A stretch of DNA of 64,000 bases from Moniliella sp. 'wahieum' (GCA_003971905.1 RSEE01000037.1:496001-560000), one strand, 5' to 3'. Shown: positions 8,762-22,440, counted from the stretch's first letter. Program-made: numbers and translations. Notes: generated from the letters alone by a model not told the origin.

Positions 8762-11700
8762 ATGTTCTGTGCAATCTATCTGCCGCTTTGGCGGGAAGAA
8801 TGTTGGCACGGTTTCTCGGGGGCCTTGTAGCGTACCATCCATTTTGGCATCTCGCGCAAGGTAGAAGGGATGACGGTGGCAGTGAATAGTATTGCACCCG
8901 CAAGGGGCCATCCTACTTAGAAGTAAAGTAGGTGGGGGAAAGAGAATGACTCAGCTCGCACAAAAAATGTATAGGTAGTAAGATCACACTCAGTATATGT
9001 ATGAACCCATTGAAGTTTGGCTGTGGATACCACAGTGAACACTCCTCACCAAGTAGTTGAATGAAGAAGTGAATAAGTCAAAGTACCAATACCCCGGGCT
9101 TGGGTGCTCAGTAAACCGAGAGCGAGGGAGAACCTTTGTCACATGTCAACCCTGTCAGTCGGAGTAGGCAGCGACCATGTCAGTTGTGTGAGGGGTCTAA
9201 ATGGACTCTTCACCGTCGGACTGGTGCTCATCCGACTTAGTTCGTGCAGATGATGTTGAAGCTTAATGTCGAAGTGCTTTTATAGTTGTGGGCATGCTGG
9301 GAACGCTCTTGACGTATGCTGGTGCGCCACCTGATTGTCACAATGGATCGATAATCGGGGCTGCTTTCCTGGATACGAAGATCTTTGTCCACTGGTTACA
9401 CTTGAACCACGTGTCCATTTTTTATCGCAAAATACAAGAAATGCGCAGAATCTAGCTCGGCCTTTCCCGAGTGCTCAAAGCAAAACCTTTATTGTTTTTG
9501 GTGCCGGTCTCCACAGCGGTGCCCCCCACCGGTCAGAGTCAAAACACCATCTACCGCTCAAACTGCGAAGGTTCACGTTTTCTGTGTGAAAAAGTCGGGT
9601 CACACCATCTTTGAGAAGACTCACCATATCCCACAGCATCTCGCATGTAAACATGCTGGTGTTTGTGCTGTAGCCAACATAAAACATGAGGTTTTGAGCA
9701 AAGACCGAGCGAGATAGTTGGGTCGCTGCTGAAAACGAGTTCCTTCTGCATGAGGGAATAGCAAGTGACCCGAAGACCGGGGTGCGAGTGTCAATCGCTC
9801 GATAGAATTCTGACCCGACCATGGCAACATAATATGAGCATCAAACAAGGAGTGTTGCCCTTGCTCTCTCCCCTGCTTCTCCTGCTCCTCCCAGTGGTTG
9901 GCCACCACTGACGCTCCTTCATCCCATTATTGAAACCATGGCTAAGCATCAGGAAAACATGGCTTCTGAGTTACCCCAGCAGAGAATCACAGGTGACCGG
10001 AGTATTGTACAGCATCAGAGAGAGCGCTTTGCGTCCTTGACATGTCAGACGATAGAGAGCGAGGCCTGGGCTCTGGATGGATGGCAGAACCCGTCTGTCT
10101 TGGGTACTGCTTCGTCGGCTGGGTGCGGCTTCTTGGCCAGGATGGGCTACTGGACTCTGTTCCCTCATCGCCAAAACTTAGCCACAACCGTCCCATGGAC
10201 CAGCGGTGATCGCTAACCGCAGCAACCGCAACCACCGATGCATCCGTTCTGCTGAGCCACGTGAGAGACGCGATCCTGACGGTTTCAGTCCTGTGGGCAC
10301 TCAGTACGACAGGCTGCAGCCTGCTGTTCAGCAGCAGGAAGGGTCAACTCTTGACGCGGTTTGAAGTATTCGGTGCGAGCAACTGAGACTGCTGGGATCC
10401 CTCTCTCACAGCTTCGGTAAACCAACCCACCCGTCGAATCCTCAGGAGGACTCATCATACTTGGCGTTTCCCTATCAAAAATGGGGGCCCACGTCCTGCT
10501 TTGTAGGCAATCTGGGTTCCGCCACTTCACGTGTCGAGGTGTATATTGATGAAGGACCAAGTCGACTTCGCTGCTATCATCAATATTCAGACCCAACGTT
10601 GGGGTATGCCTATCCGGGTGGTCTTAACCCCTCTTGCGCGTGGGTTGAATGGACCGTTTCGTTGATTTTCTCACTGCCCTCACGAAGGGCATCTACCACG
10701 GCAGAGGCATCCGCCCCCCCTCGCTTGTGGAGAGCTGGCCTACCGTCTGTCTGCCAAAGGTAACCCTCCATTCTCCAGCTCGTGCACTGTTGTATCCCCG
10801 AGACACCCGCGTCCACACAAGGAGCAGGCTGTGGAGGACGAGGATGGGACGAGGCGTGGGGGAAGGCGATGCGTACTGACTACTGAGAGATGGGACCTGG
10901 ATCAATCGGACGATCAGGAATGGAGCGGGACCACACGGTTTGTGGGACTCGGCAATGCAGGAGGCAATCATCACTGTGTTGCGTACCGGGGATGGTACAC
11001 GAGAGAACCGGGACGCCTTTGGAACGCTGGGAGAAGGAGCTGCTTCGGCTGCTGACTCAACTCGGGCACTGGAACGAATCAACCACTGAGAGTCTCTATG
11101 CTGATGTCGAGATGAGCGGATCGGTTTATGCGCAGCGTTTCTTTGTCCCAGCCTTAACAATATGGTTGAGAGATAGAGATAGAGATAGTTTTTGGGGCGA
11201 TACCCCTATGTGATGCCATCAATGCATGATAGGCATCCTTCCTCTTTCAGTCCGGACGCTCCCTCTGTGCTCCCCGGTACTCTCTTCGGCTATTATATGG
11301 CCCAACCCTTATCTCATATAGTCTCCTGTACCTCTCCTCAGAACCACATCCTCCATTCTCCTCCTCCTTCAGCAAAGATGCGCTTTAATTTTAACTGGCA
11401 GTCGGGGCTAACGGAAAGTCGGAGGGAGGCCATGAAAAGTCCTGTCAGAGACGGAGGGGAAAATGGCAAGATCGTTCGTGAGAGGGAACAATCCGGAGGG
11501 ATCGGGCAGGGAAGAAGAGCAAAAGGGAAAGGGAAGAGCGCGGGATGCATGGGATTCGATCAAGAAGTGTGAGAGAGATATGATATTTACTAGGGTCCTG
11601 TGCATGATGAGACGCACCAGCTATATTATACGGCACCCCGATCGATGCTATACCGAAAAGCTACTGCTTGAAAAGCCTTTGAGAGATGGCGCTGCGACCA

Positions 11701-14162
11701 TGAAGTAAAAGCTAAGAACATATTAGGGGCAACGAATGTACCACCAGAGATACCACCCCGGCCCCCAATCCGCGGCACTTGAAGCGTTTCACGTGTCGGA
11801 AACAGTATCTCGCCTCGGGGCCGGAAGGGTGCCGACTGTCGCAAAATCCACGTTTGGGCTATTACGCGTTACGAGCCGGGGCTCGCAGCAGATATCCTGT
11901 CCCCTACTCCTGTTCATCTCGACCCTATCCGTCCAAAACACGGAGGACATGTGATAAAAAGGACTGCCGGAACGGCGGAGATCGCTGTTGCCGCTCTTCC
12001 ACTTCCCCACCGCACCGCAGGGCTGCGCAGATCGCCTATCATGCATCACTTGTCGCACCGTACGCTCACATGTTGTTCCCTGTGTGACATGTGACTTGTG
12101 ACCAAAAGGAAAGAGACCATCCATCGCATTCACGGAGCATCCCAGCCTTGCCACCACCACACATCACCCGGGGGTAAGTGAGATACATATAGAATGGAAT
12201 CAATCAATATACAAACACATATGAATCTCGAGTACTTCGTTTTATAGTACTGTTGAACGTCGAGTACTTAGTACTTATTAGTCAGGCTAGCCAACTAGTT
12301 ACTAGTCACTATAGCCAGGCCGTAGGCCTCAGGCCCAGGATAAATCAGGACTTCGAAATCATTAGTATCAGTATAGCTCTCGGATCTCAGATCGAGCGCG
12401 CAGAATACGGCACAGTTATTGAGAACGAAGTTGAAGCTTGAACTTGGACGTTGGACGTGTTGGCGTTACCACAACGGCCGTTCCCCCATCATTAATCATT
12501 GATCAGATCTTCGAAAACCCCAGCAGAAGAGGTTCTGCCAAAAAAGTGTTACCGTCTTCGCTTCCATCACAGTGTACAACATGTAACTGACGTGTAATGC
12601 ATCATATGTAACCGAGAATGCGCACTAACCGGTATTAGCGGGGTATTTGCGTAAAGTGTAAAATGCCTAATGAAGCTTGAAAAGCTTGAAAGAGGCCGGT
12701 CCGGGAACCGTACTACCATCATGCATGCAGTACAGTATTAAGGAAAGGTTAAAAGGAAGTCCTGTTTCGCCTCTGTTGTGACATGTTCTGCGTTATATGC
12801 CGCCTGACGCATGAGATCTTGGTGTGAGATCTGAGAAAGCAAAACCATTTTCTTCGACGCGAGTTACGGTACCAAAGGTCTCCCGAATATCAGGCCCCTC
12901 AAAGGCCTAAGGCCTTCTTCATCGCGGCCTCATTGATCACTGGTAGACCGCGATACCCCGTGGGTCGATCTCACAGGGATTTCAGGTTTCAGACCTCATT
13001 CGGGCCTCCTCAGGTGCTCACTCTCCACCATGCCGATGCAAGAAGACGAATGAACGTGTCGTAACGCGCGTAACGTGTTGTGCAATGGGAAACGGCTATG
13101 AAAAAGTCTTGTTACATGCTACCAGGTATACTTGAGTTACTATTAGTTACTAGTTACTATAGTTCTTTTTGTACCAAAGCTTTCTTTCGTGAAAACACAT
13201 CGCGTCGCATCTCTCCAATCCATATACCATCTCAGATCTCTTAAATTTGTGATATCGTATGCTCCGCCATGCACGACATATGACATCACCATGTGTGTCC
13301 AAACAAAACACGCCGAGAGTATCGCCGCCACCCGCGCCGCGTTCTCTCGTCGCTAGCCATGATGCATGATGGCCAGCCACAAAGGAGCCTCGTCTACTCG
13401 CCGTAGACGTGAGCGCTTTCAGCTGAGCAGGGGCTTTGCGCTTATAGCACACTCTGACTACATAATAACTACTGACATGGAGACATGGGCTTGAAGCTTG
13501 AAGCGCGAAGCTTTGATCATTCGTGGTTGTGACATGTGACACATGTGATGGATATGAAGACTGGCCACGTATTAAGCACTAACATGTAATAGCAGCTAGT
13601 GACGAAGCTAGTGACTTCTCACTTCTCACACCTCACGTCTGATCTGGTGAGCAATGGATCACGATGATCGATGATCGAGATGAGCAATCGTTGTACGTTA
13701 ATGATCTAAATGATCCGCGAGGGCTCAGCGCCAGCGCCTCTCAGTCGCTCAACAGCGCTCAGGCCCACGCTGAGCGGTGCCGGTGACAATACAATGTGAC
13801 AGGCAATACGCCCAAGGGACGTGCTGTCGGAGGCGGTCGAGACTATCGGGCGTCCGCGTCGTGTTGGGGTGGCGCGTCACCGTCACGCGTCATTGACGTC
13901 ACCATGTGACAACATTACAAGGGGAGTATACGAGACTTGAAGCTTGACTACTAGGAGCCTAGGTGACTAGTCGATTAGGCGTGTACTACTCTCTTGCTCG
14001 AGCGAAGCTAGACGGACGCTACAGGGAAGGCTACGACAACTAAGGACCTAGTGACTGTGATGCATGCGAGCAGTGACTAGTGAGCCGCTTAGCGGAGCAC
14101 AGTGTGCAGTGTGCTAGGGATCAATGATGGATGTGATGCATGTGACATGCTATGCAGTGACA
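8762..14162. other. Gene desert rich in short palindromic words
   Basis: About 5.4 kb without a recognisable gene on either strand. It looks less GC-rich than the flanks. Reading frames of 60-155 codons occur (for example minus 9475-9822 and 10693-11160) but none shows a family motif. From about 12.2 kb on, hexamer palindromes recur in tandem: ACTAGT, AAGCTT, ATGCAT, ACATGT, AGTACT and GATCGATG-type words. It may be decayed transposon or heterochromatic DNA. Confidence 0.6.
11168..11189. repeat. GATAGA microsatellite
   Basis: Short run of AGAGAT units near 11168-11189, next to the sequence GCGCAGCGTTTCTTTGTCCC, which resembles one end of the dispersed repeat described elsewhere in this window. 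Confidence 0.7.
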
Positions 14163-15248
14163 TCATGTCACGCGACGGGCGGCAAAAGTGACGCGTGTGA
14201 CGCACGCAACGAGGCTTTCAGGCTCCTCTGGATCTGAGGCCTGAAGGGCTGAAGAGCCGCGAGCGGCAGTGGTATATCGTAGGGTATATCGCGGGTACCG
14301 TAGTGCAGCGTCCGTATCGCCGCAGTCATGCGTGTATGTGACGTAAGTGTTGGTGATCTGTCTTTTGCTGTATCGACACGGTGCCTCGCACCAGGTACCT
14401 TCTCGTACCCCTTTCCCCCGGATATGCTGCTGGCCGCTGTGGGACCACAGAGCCACAAAAAGGCATAGTCGACAGACAGCTGGACAGTTGGACGGCAAGC
14501 CAGATTGCGACATGAAACGCAGGGCAGCGGTTAACGCGTCAAGTGGTAGGGCGGGGCAAGGTGTGGGGCGCCCTGGGGCGCCTCTGCTGGCGGGCGTCGT
14601 AGCCTGTGTGGCAGCTGGCAGTGGAGGCAGGCTGTTGTATAGCCTATCAGCTTGCCGACGCTGCATACCGTTGTGATGCGATGGCGAGTATGTGATCACC
14701 ACGCCAGAGTAACGCGCAACACAAACTATCGCTGGAGGGACCCAAGGGCAAAAAACAAGGGAGCGCCTACTCCTCGTCGGAGGGACGCTGGGTCGCGACG
14801 CGTGACGTGAGGAGAGTAGGAACGATACAAAATGGACGAGGCGCGATGGCTCGATGGTCACTGGTCCGTGCTCGCCACTGCTGGCCATAGTGGTGTTGCA
14901 ATGAGCCTGCCAGTCGGATTGAGGAATGCGGGATTGGGGCGTTTTCGCTCCGTAGTTAGTTGCACATCTGTTTTTGCCGTCTTGCACCGTCTCAGATGCG
15001 GGGGTCCATATGCCATGCCAATATGACATCGCGCCGTCGTTGGATGGGCACAGAGGGTGGCGGTGGCAGGAGGCTAGAGGGGGCGAGAGACCACAGAAAA
15101 CAGTGTCGCAGGCTGAGGCTCCTGAATCAAGCTTCGCTCCAGCCTGCTGCGTGCTCGCAACGTCATCAGTATATACTGGTGGTGTCCCCTCCTCCCACTC
15201 CCGTCCACCTCGCATCTGTCTATCGATTGCCTCCATGGTCCCAAGCAC
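14163..15248 (-). CDS. Long open frame of 361 codons, unknown
   Basis: An uninterrupted minus-strand frame from ATG 15248 (MLGTMEAIDRQMRGG) to the stop at 14163, divergent from the zinc-cluster transcription factor whose start is 140 bp away. Composition is mixed, with Cys, Trp and Tyr throughout and no transmembrane segment or domain I recognise. It is unusually long for this region, where real genes are broken by frame changes. It could be a lineage-specific protein or a chance frame; there is no codon or homology evidence I can cite. Confidence 0.25.
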   Translation of the reverse strand: MLGTMEAIDRQMRGGREWEEGTPPVYTDDVASTQQAGAKLDSGASACDTVFCGLSPPLASCHRHPLCPSNDGAMSYWHGIWTPASETVQDGKNRCATNYGAKTPQSRIPQSDWQAHCNTTMASSGEHGPVTIEPSRLVHFVSFLLSSRHASRPSVPPTRSRRSLVFCPWVPPAIVCVARYSGVVITYSPSHHNGMQRRQADRLYNSLPPLPAATQATTPASRGAPGRPTPCPALPLDALTAALRFMSQSGLPSNCPAVCRLCLFVALWSHSGQQHIRGKGVREGTWCEAPCRYSKRQITNTYVTYTHDCGDTDAALRYPRYTLRYTTAARGSSALQASDPEEPESLVACVTRVTFAARRVT

Positions 15249-15388
15249 CCAACATTACTACATTAATACTTACACCACATATTGCCCGCCCCTCCCCCCC
15301 GCAAAGGGAACTCCCTTATTTCCCTCCTCTTGCCCGGCCCGCCCTCTACTCTCCCTACCACCACCACACCGTGCGCACGCCGTCGCCC

Positions 15389-16965
15389 ATGCCCCCACAG
15401 CCCCTCCCCCCCCGCAGCCCCGCTCGGCCACCGTGGACCCGTCCACGATCGCAGCACTGGAGCAGCTACGTCGACGTAGCGACTCGTCCTACGAAGGTCG
15501 CCCAGCTTGCGACAACTGCCGCCGCCGGTGCGTTGCTGTGTCCTCCCCTCTCTGCGCCGCTCACTGTAGCGGCATCTATGTGCTGTACTAACTGTGACCT
15601 TGCCTGACTCCCCGCCTTCCCCCCTCAACTAACCCAACCACAGCAAGACAAGTGCGACCGTCAAGAACCCAGGTGCGGACGCTGCGCTCGCTCTGAACCG
15701 CCAATGCACCACCGCCGACGTGCTGATGCGTCGGGGCCCTCCCTCCAAGTATGTGTGCCTACTCGTCCCACGTCGATTTCCTGTGTGGCCCATGTGACTT
15801 AACTGACAGGGGTCTCCTACTCCGCCTCCTCTTTGGCTCAACAGCAAGGAGCGGGCGGCATACCAAGCCGCCGGGATCCCAATCCCCTCCCTTAAGCATC
15901 GGCAGCGCACCCGCCGTGCCCAAAGCTCCACAGTGGAACAACACCTATTTTTTGCCCCCCATGGCCCGGATGGGCACAACCAGGTCCAGTACCAGCACCA
16001 GCTCCAACTGCAGCGCCAGAACCGTCAGTACCAGCGCTCCCTGCTCTTTGGGTAAGATGCTTGCCTCGTCCTTTCCCCCGACAACCAATACGACTTGGCT
16101 CTCAAGCTCGGGCCGGCCCCGCGTCTCGACCTACCCGAACAGGGTACCGGTGACCTGTTCCTTTCCCCCTGGACACCGCGGCATCGAGGCGGACTGAGTC
16201 AGGTACCAGGGGAGATGACGCGTAAGCACTGTCCCGCTCACTCCGCCTTTCAACCCGTTGGCCCTGACCCCGCCCGGTCCGACGCCCTATGGCATGTACC
16301 TGGGGGCCGATGAGCATGTGAACCCGACCCCCCGCCTCCTCGATTCCCCATCGTGCAACCCAGGCCCCCCTGACTCAAAGTGGCTTCGTCCGTGCACAAC
16401 GGACGTTCCCGCCGCTTCTATCCCGTCGAGGACCAGGGTTGGGCGAGAGAGGGGCAAGCAGTGCCCGCTCCCCCCACGACGGAGACTGGTCCTTGCTACC
16501 CCTTCTGAGCCGGGTATCCCCTCCTATGTCCCAACGCGCACGCCAAGCCACGACGTTGCACCAGCCTACCCATCCGCCTCGGTCGCACCCGCTCTTCCTC
16601 AGCATGGGGCGCGTCACCGCTCTCGCCTCCAGCCCATCCTAGTGCACCGCTGCAACCAACAACATCTTCGTGTGGCTCAGCGCTTCCCCCGGGCCCAGGA
16701 CGTAGCCCCCTCGTCCACAGGCGTCAGCATTGCCAGCACCGACTCATTCGACCCACCTCCTGTTGGTCTGGGCGGGGTGGCTACAGGGCTGGTCATGCCC
16801 GACAGCAGCATCGGCGCGGGGTACGCCACCTTCTATGCCCGGGAGGAGGAGGGTCCTGGTTCCCTGGTCCCGTTGTACCCCCCTTCACGCGGGGAGGACA
16901 CCCTACTGAGCTCTTCTTCTCCGCTCTCCCCAGCGAAAGAGAGGGAGGCAGTGTCGGTACGGTGA
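15389..16965 (+). CDS. Zn(II)2Cys6 fungal transcription factor
   Basis: Nuclear DNA-binding regulator. ATG at 15389 starts MPPQPLPP; a shift in the C-run at about 15408 leads to DPSTIAALEQLRRRSDSSYE and the cluster. The cysteines read CDNC-RRRKTK-C-DRQEPR-C-GR-C-ARLNRQ-C, a perfect CX2CX6CX6CX2CX6C binuclear zinc cluster. It is split by intron 15528-15643 and by two opposite one-base shifts within about 45 bp of exon 2. The basic linker LMRRGPPS leads across intron 15749-15844 to NKERAAYQAAGIPIP and a Gln-rich stretch (QVQYQHQLQLQRQNRQYQ). Downstream is Pro/Ser-rich and poorly conserved, through NQYDLALKLGPAPRLDLPEQ, with a frame open to 16965. The 3' structure and a possible intron at 16052 are uncertain. 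The target pathway is unknown. Confidence 0.75.
15528..15643 (+). other. Intron inside the zinc-cluster codons
   Basis: 116 bp, CG|GTGCGT ... CCACAG|C. It interrupts the cluster after CDNCRR, a position often seen in fungal zinc-cluster genes. Confidence 0.75.
15749..15844 (+). other. Second intron of the transcription factor
   Basis: 96 bp, AA|GTATGT ... CAACAG|C. It joins RRGPPS to NKERAAYQ in frame. Confidence 0.75.
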
Positions 16966-17338
16966 CTCGCACCTTGACTCTGGGCCTATCTCGTACCGCC
17001 CTGCTGACCCGTTTCGCATGGGCGGATGGGACGAGGGGACGGTAGCCCCGGTTCCTGTCCCTCGTTCTGCACCTCGCCTTTCCCACGGTCCCGAGGGGCT
17101 GGTTTGGCCTTCGCTGAGCACTAGCAAGGCTGAGACTACCCCCCTGGCTTCGTAGCAGGGCGGGAACGAACTTGGCAAGGGATCATCTGCCTTTTTTTTT
17201 TCCTCTCGGTGGCCTCGGCACGGAACAGCCGTGATTTTCGTCTGCTCTTCTGTATTTATCTCTCGCGATGGACTGTTGGTGCTATACGAAGTGGGAGGGG
17301 TGGGGGAGATGGGGGGGAGAGGAAGGTCGTACGTCCCC

Positions 17339-17343
<5 letters not shown>

Positions 17344-17371
<28 letters not shown>
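17344..17371. repeat. (CT)n microsatellite
   Basis: Uninterrupted CT dinucleotides inside a pyrimidine-rich block. Confidence 0.9.
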
Positions 17372-17375
<4 letters not shown>

Positions 17376-17825
17376 TCTTCTCTTTGTGTCATCGATCCTA
17401 TCTTTTTACGGATCTGTTCATACCTCTCTTTTTATTGCCTTTTGTTGCCCTGTTTCTCTCTTGTCTTCCCCGGCGTCCATCTTTCACTCTCCAATAACTT
17501 AGCGCGCGGCCATCGCTCTCCATCTCTCGCGTTGGGACCTCTTTCTCTTCATCCTATTGGTAATCTCGCGGTTTCGTGTCCCCTGTCATCCTACTCTGGC
17601 GGTTTTGCCTCACCTTTTGTCCCCACAAAGTGTTTCGGGCCATCCATGTCATCCTCTGCCCCCGGTGTTTCGTTTTTGTTTTTTCATCCTTCCCGCCCTG
17701 GTCCTCCCCCCCCCCCGTCTCCCGTGCCTTGTGGAACCATGCTTAACCCACGCTTCTTCCCTGCGGTTGTTATTACAGTTAACCCCCGCCTGCTTTGGTT
17801 CTTGCGATATAGCGTGCAATAAGGA

Positions 17826-17870
17826 GGGTGGGGACCCCCATATATATCTCACGTCAGGGGGTCCCCACCC
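17826..17870. repeat. Perfect 14-bp inverted repeat
   Basis: Left arm GGGTGGGGACCCCC (17826-17839), right arm GGGGGTCCCCACCC (17857-17870), with a 17-base AT-rich loop containing ATATATATC. It could form a strong hairpin in DNA or RNA. It lies about 150 bp upstream of a dispersed repeat copy. Confidence 0.9.
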
Positions 17871-17983
17871 CTATTCATACTCCCCCAGTCTGGCAGGACT
17901 CATTGAAGAGTAAGATGGATGGTATTATAGGTATGATGCATGTTGGCGAGAGGGACGGGGGGAGGAGGATGCCATGTCGGTGG

Positions 17984-18070
17984 GCCTCTACAGGAGGGGC
18001 CGGGTGTGTATATGATGGGAACGGATGGCGGGCACCAGAAGGTCCTGATCTCCTGGCGATTCCCTATGTA
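17984..18070 (+). repeat. Dispersed repeat, copy A
   Basis: Contains CTCTACAGGAGGGGCCG and, at 18018-18064, the core GGGAACGGATGGCGGGCACC ... GGTCCTGATCTCCTGGCGAT. The core matches copies near 30705-30770 and 31390-31445 (reverse) and 56930-56980 (forward). Confidence 0.65.
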
Positions 18071-18932
18071 GTTAACGATCGTGGTCTATATAATAAGTGA
18101 AGGTGTATGGGCCATTGCACCTCTCGTACCGCGTACATCCTCATAAGTGATGTGACATGTCTCGCTATCCTTATACTGAGTACTGAGTACTGAATACTGA
18201 CTCTTGGGTTGAGTATGCTGAGTACTAAGATTACTGAGGTCTGAGAAGAGAACCGTGAGAGGATATAGAGTGTTCACTATATGGCCATCGGAATCTACAG
18301 TCCTTTTCATCTGGCCGTCGACCATCATATTTGATGGGTAGTCATTAACAAAAAGGACCATTACTCAGTAAGGCCTCGTTTAACGTGTTCAACGTTCATC
18401 GACATCGGTCGTCATCGAGAGTGTATCAGCAAGGTCATGCAACTTACTTTCATCTGCAGTAGTCTCTTCAGGGTTTGCTGACAGGGGTTTTCCAGATCGA
18501 AACTGAGTGAGACCCACACCTCAGTTCCACCTCCAGATCCACATTCACAACCAGTAGATCATGAGTGTGGCGGAGAGGATCAGGACAACCAACGGTGAAC
18601 TTCAACCGGCAACAGCCAGTCGTTCCTTGACGCAACATTCCTTCTTTTCGTTGTCACAGTGACGCGCCACATCCCACCCAAACATCCTGACCAAAACAAC
18701 CGGAACTGTGACCACCCACACTGGCCAACGTGTGGAGATGCCCTTGATCTTGAAGCTTGAGGCTTGTAGCTTGTAGCTGATCAATTCCATCAATGTGCCT
18801 ACTGATCGATGATTGGTAGTATCAGCATCGATTTCGCCCCTCTCAATCATCACAGTACTATAACATGTGTTGTTCTCCTTGTGTCCACCAAGAGACGCAC
18901 ATAGAACCCCAACACCAACACCGTGGCCATTG

Positions 18933-19509
18933 TTATGATCCGCCCGGGACCGCAGAGGGTCGCGAATCAGTACGACTGAATTCATATATCGCCGTGGCGA
19001 GGCTGTTCCAGAGGATATCCGGACTGCTGACGTCTAACCAGTCAGGAAAGGGTAAAACCCCCTGGTGCTTGACTTGCCGCAGCAAGTCCAACCGCCTAAG
19101 TGGGGCAAGGGTCGAGGGTCGAGGCAGGTTTTCGGACCCTGAGGCCTTTCCCACCAACGAGGGGCCGGATTCATCGCCCGGGACCTCGGGGATGGTTTCG
19201 AGGCTCATCTTCACCATGTCGGTTGTCGGATTGTTGGCCACGGTCGCCTGAGGCCCATATTCGAGGCCAAGGGGGAAGCTGGCGCTTCTTGAGGTGACGT
19301 GGGGGCGGCGAGCGCCTCATCCGTCGGATTCTTCCTCCGGGCCTGACGTGCCGGTGTAGGACCCGAGGCGCGAGTGGCGCGAGTGGCACGAGGAGCCCGA
19401 GCGGGTGACTGGGTGCTGACTCGGAAGCGGGGGCGGGCGCGGGGATACAGTCGTCTGACCGGACGACTGTGGACTCAGGAACTGTCTGTCGATTGATTGA
19501 GGAAGCCAT
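18933..19509 (-). CDS. Hypothetical protein
   Basis: ATG at 19509 gives MASSINRQTVPESTVVRSDD and a Pro/Ala-rich stretch. Adjacent frames then read LGSYTGTSGPEEESD and DEALAAPTSPQEAPASPL, and the last frame (from 19241) reads MVKMSLETIPEVPGDESGPS, LDLLRQVKHQGVLPFPDWLD and VSSPDILWNSLATAIYEF to the stop at 18933. The pieces look like one acidic protein split by two or three one-base shifts. No domain is recognised and no signal peptide is seen. The alternative is unrelated open frames. Confidence 0.35.
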
Positions 19510-20392
19510 GTCAAATTTTTTTGTTTGGGGGCGCTCAGTCCATTCCTAACCCCGCACGGCTGTCGATTGGCCTGCCAGCGCCAAAGCCCTTTCTGACGGC
19601 AACTGCTCATCTGGACTTCGAGAGCGGGTTTGAGCGACCAACACAGGCCCTTGCCATGTCGCACGGTTATGTGTACAAGGAGGCCTATAGGCCGAACACC
19701 TGCCACTCCGTCCCACGCGGCGACGGGCCCTCTGTTTGCGCTCATAACGGCCGTTTCTCTGCTGCTTTGGTGCTTCAAGGTGACCGATGAGCTCGCGATG
19801 CTGTCGCCACTTGGGGCGCATGGCACGTGCTAGGGCTGGCCGGCCATCTGGGCGCAGCCACGTGGACAGAGGAGGTGCGCGCCAGATGCCTCGACGCGGT
19901 ACGCGCTTCCCGCGACGCGCACCCGCAGCGGGCCTCTCTGCCGCCGCCGCCCACACTCGCGCCCCGCCCCGCCGCCCGCTGTGGCGCCGTGCCCCCTGCC
20001 CCATCGGCCCCGAGCCACGCGGCGCCACTGTGAGAGTCCCCGCCGCACGGCGCCACTCAGCGCCTGCTGCATGCTGACCTAAGCGGGGCAGCACAGGCCC
20101 AGTGTGCGGCCACCTGCCCGCCGAGTGCTGACGCGTGACGGCTGACAGCGCAGCCACGGCGCTGCACTGGCGGGTGCGGGGAGGCAGAGGACGCGGAGCA
20201 CTGCGGAGCACGGCAGCAGACAGCAGCCAAAGCACAGCAAGCGAGCAAGGCAGCAAAGCAAGGCAATGCAAAGCAATGCAAAGCAAAGCAAAGCAAAGCA
20301 AAGCAAAGCCGGCGGCCTAGGAAAAAAATATCCACACCAGCCGCCCCCTCGCCACCCCCACACTTCCTGGTATTTTCCCCCGTAACCTGCAC
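19510..20392. other. DED1 upstream region
   Basis: About 880 bp, very GC-rich from 19800 to 20150, with overlapping open frames on both strands that show no conserved motif. The last 140 bp contain the CAAAG-type repeat and a pyrimidine-rich leader before the DED1 start. Confidence 0.5.
20252..20309. repeat. Pentamer tandem repeat (CAAAG/CAATG) in the DED1 leader
   Basis: About ten AAGCA/AAAGC units ending 84 bp before the DED1 ATG, so probably in the 5' UTR or core promoter. Confidence 0.85.

Positions 20393-22440
<2,048 letters not shown>

Larger units (their letters stand above)
16966..18932. other. Intergenic region with CT tract, hairpin and a dispersed repeat copy
   Basis: No gene recognised. 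It holds a long pyrimidine-rich tract (17310-17560), a perfect 14-bp inverted repeat at 17826-17870, one copy of the dispersed repeat near 17984-18070 and AGTACT-type tandem words near 18175-18240. Confidence 0.55.
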
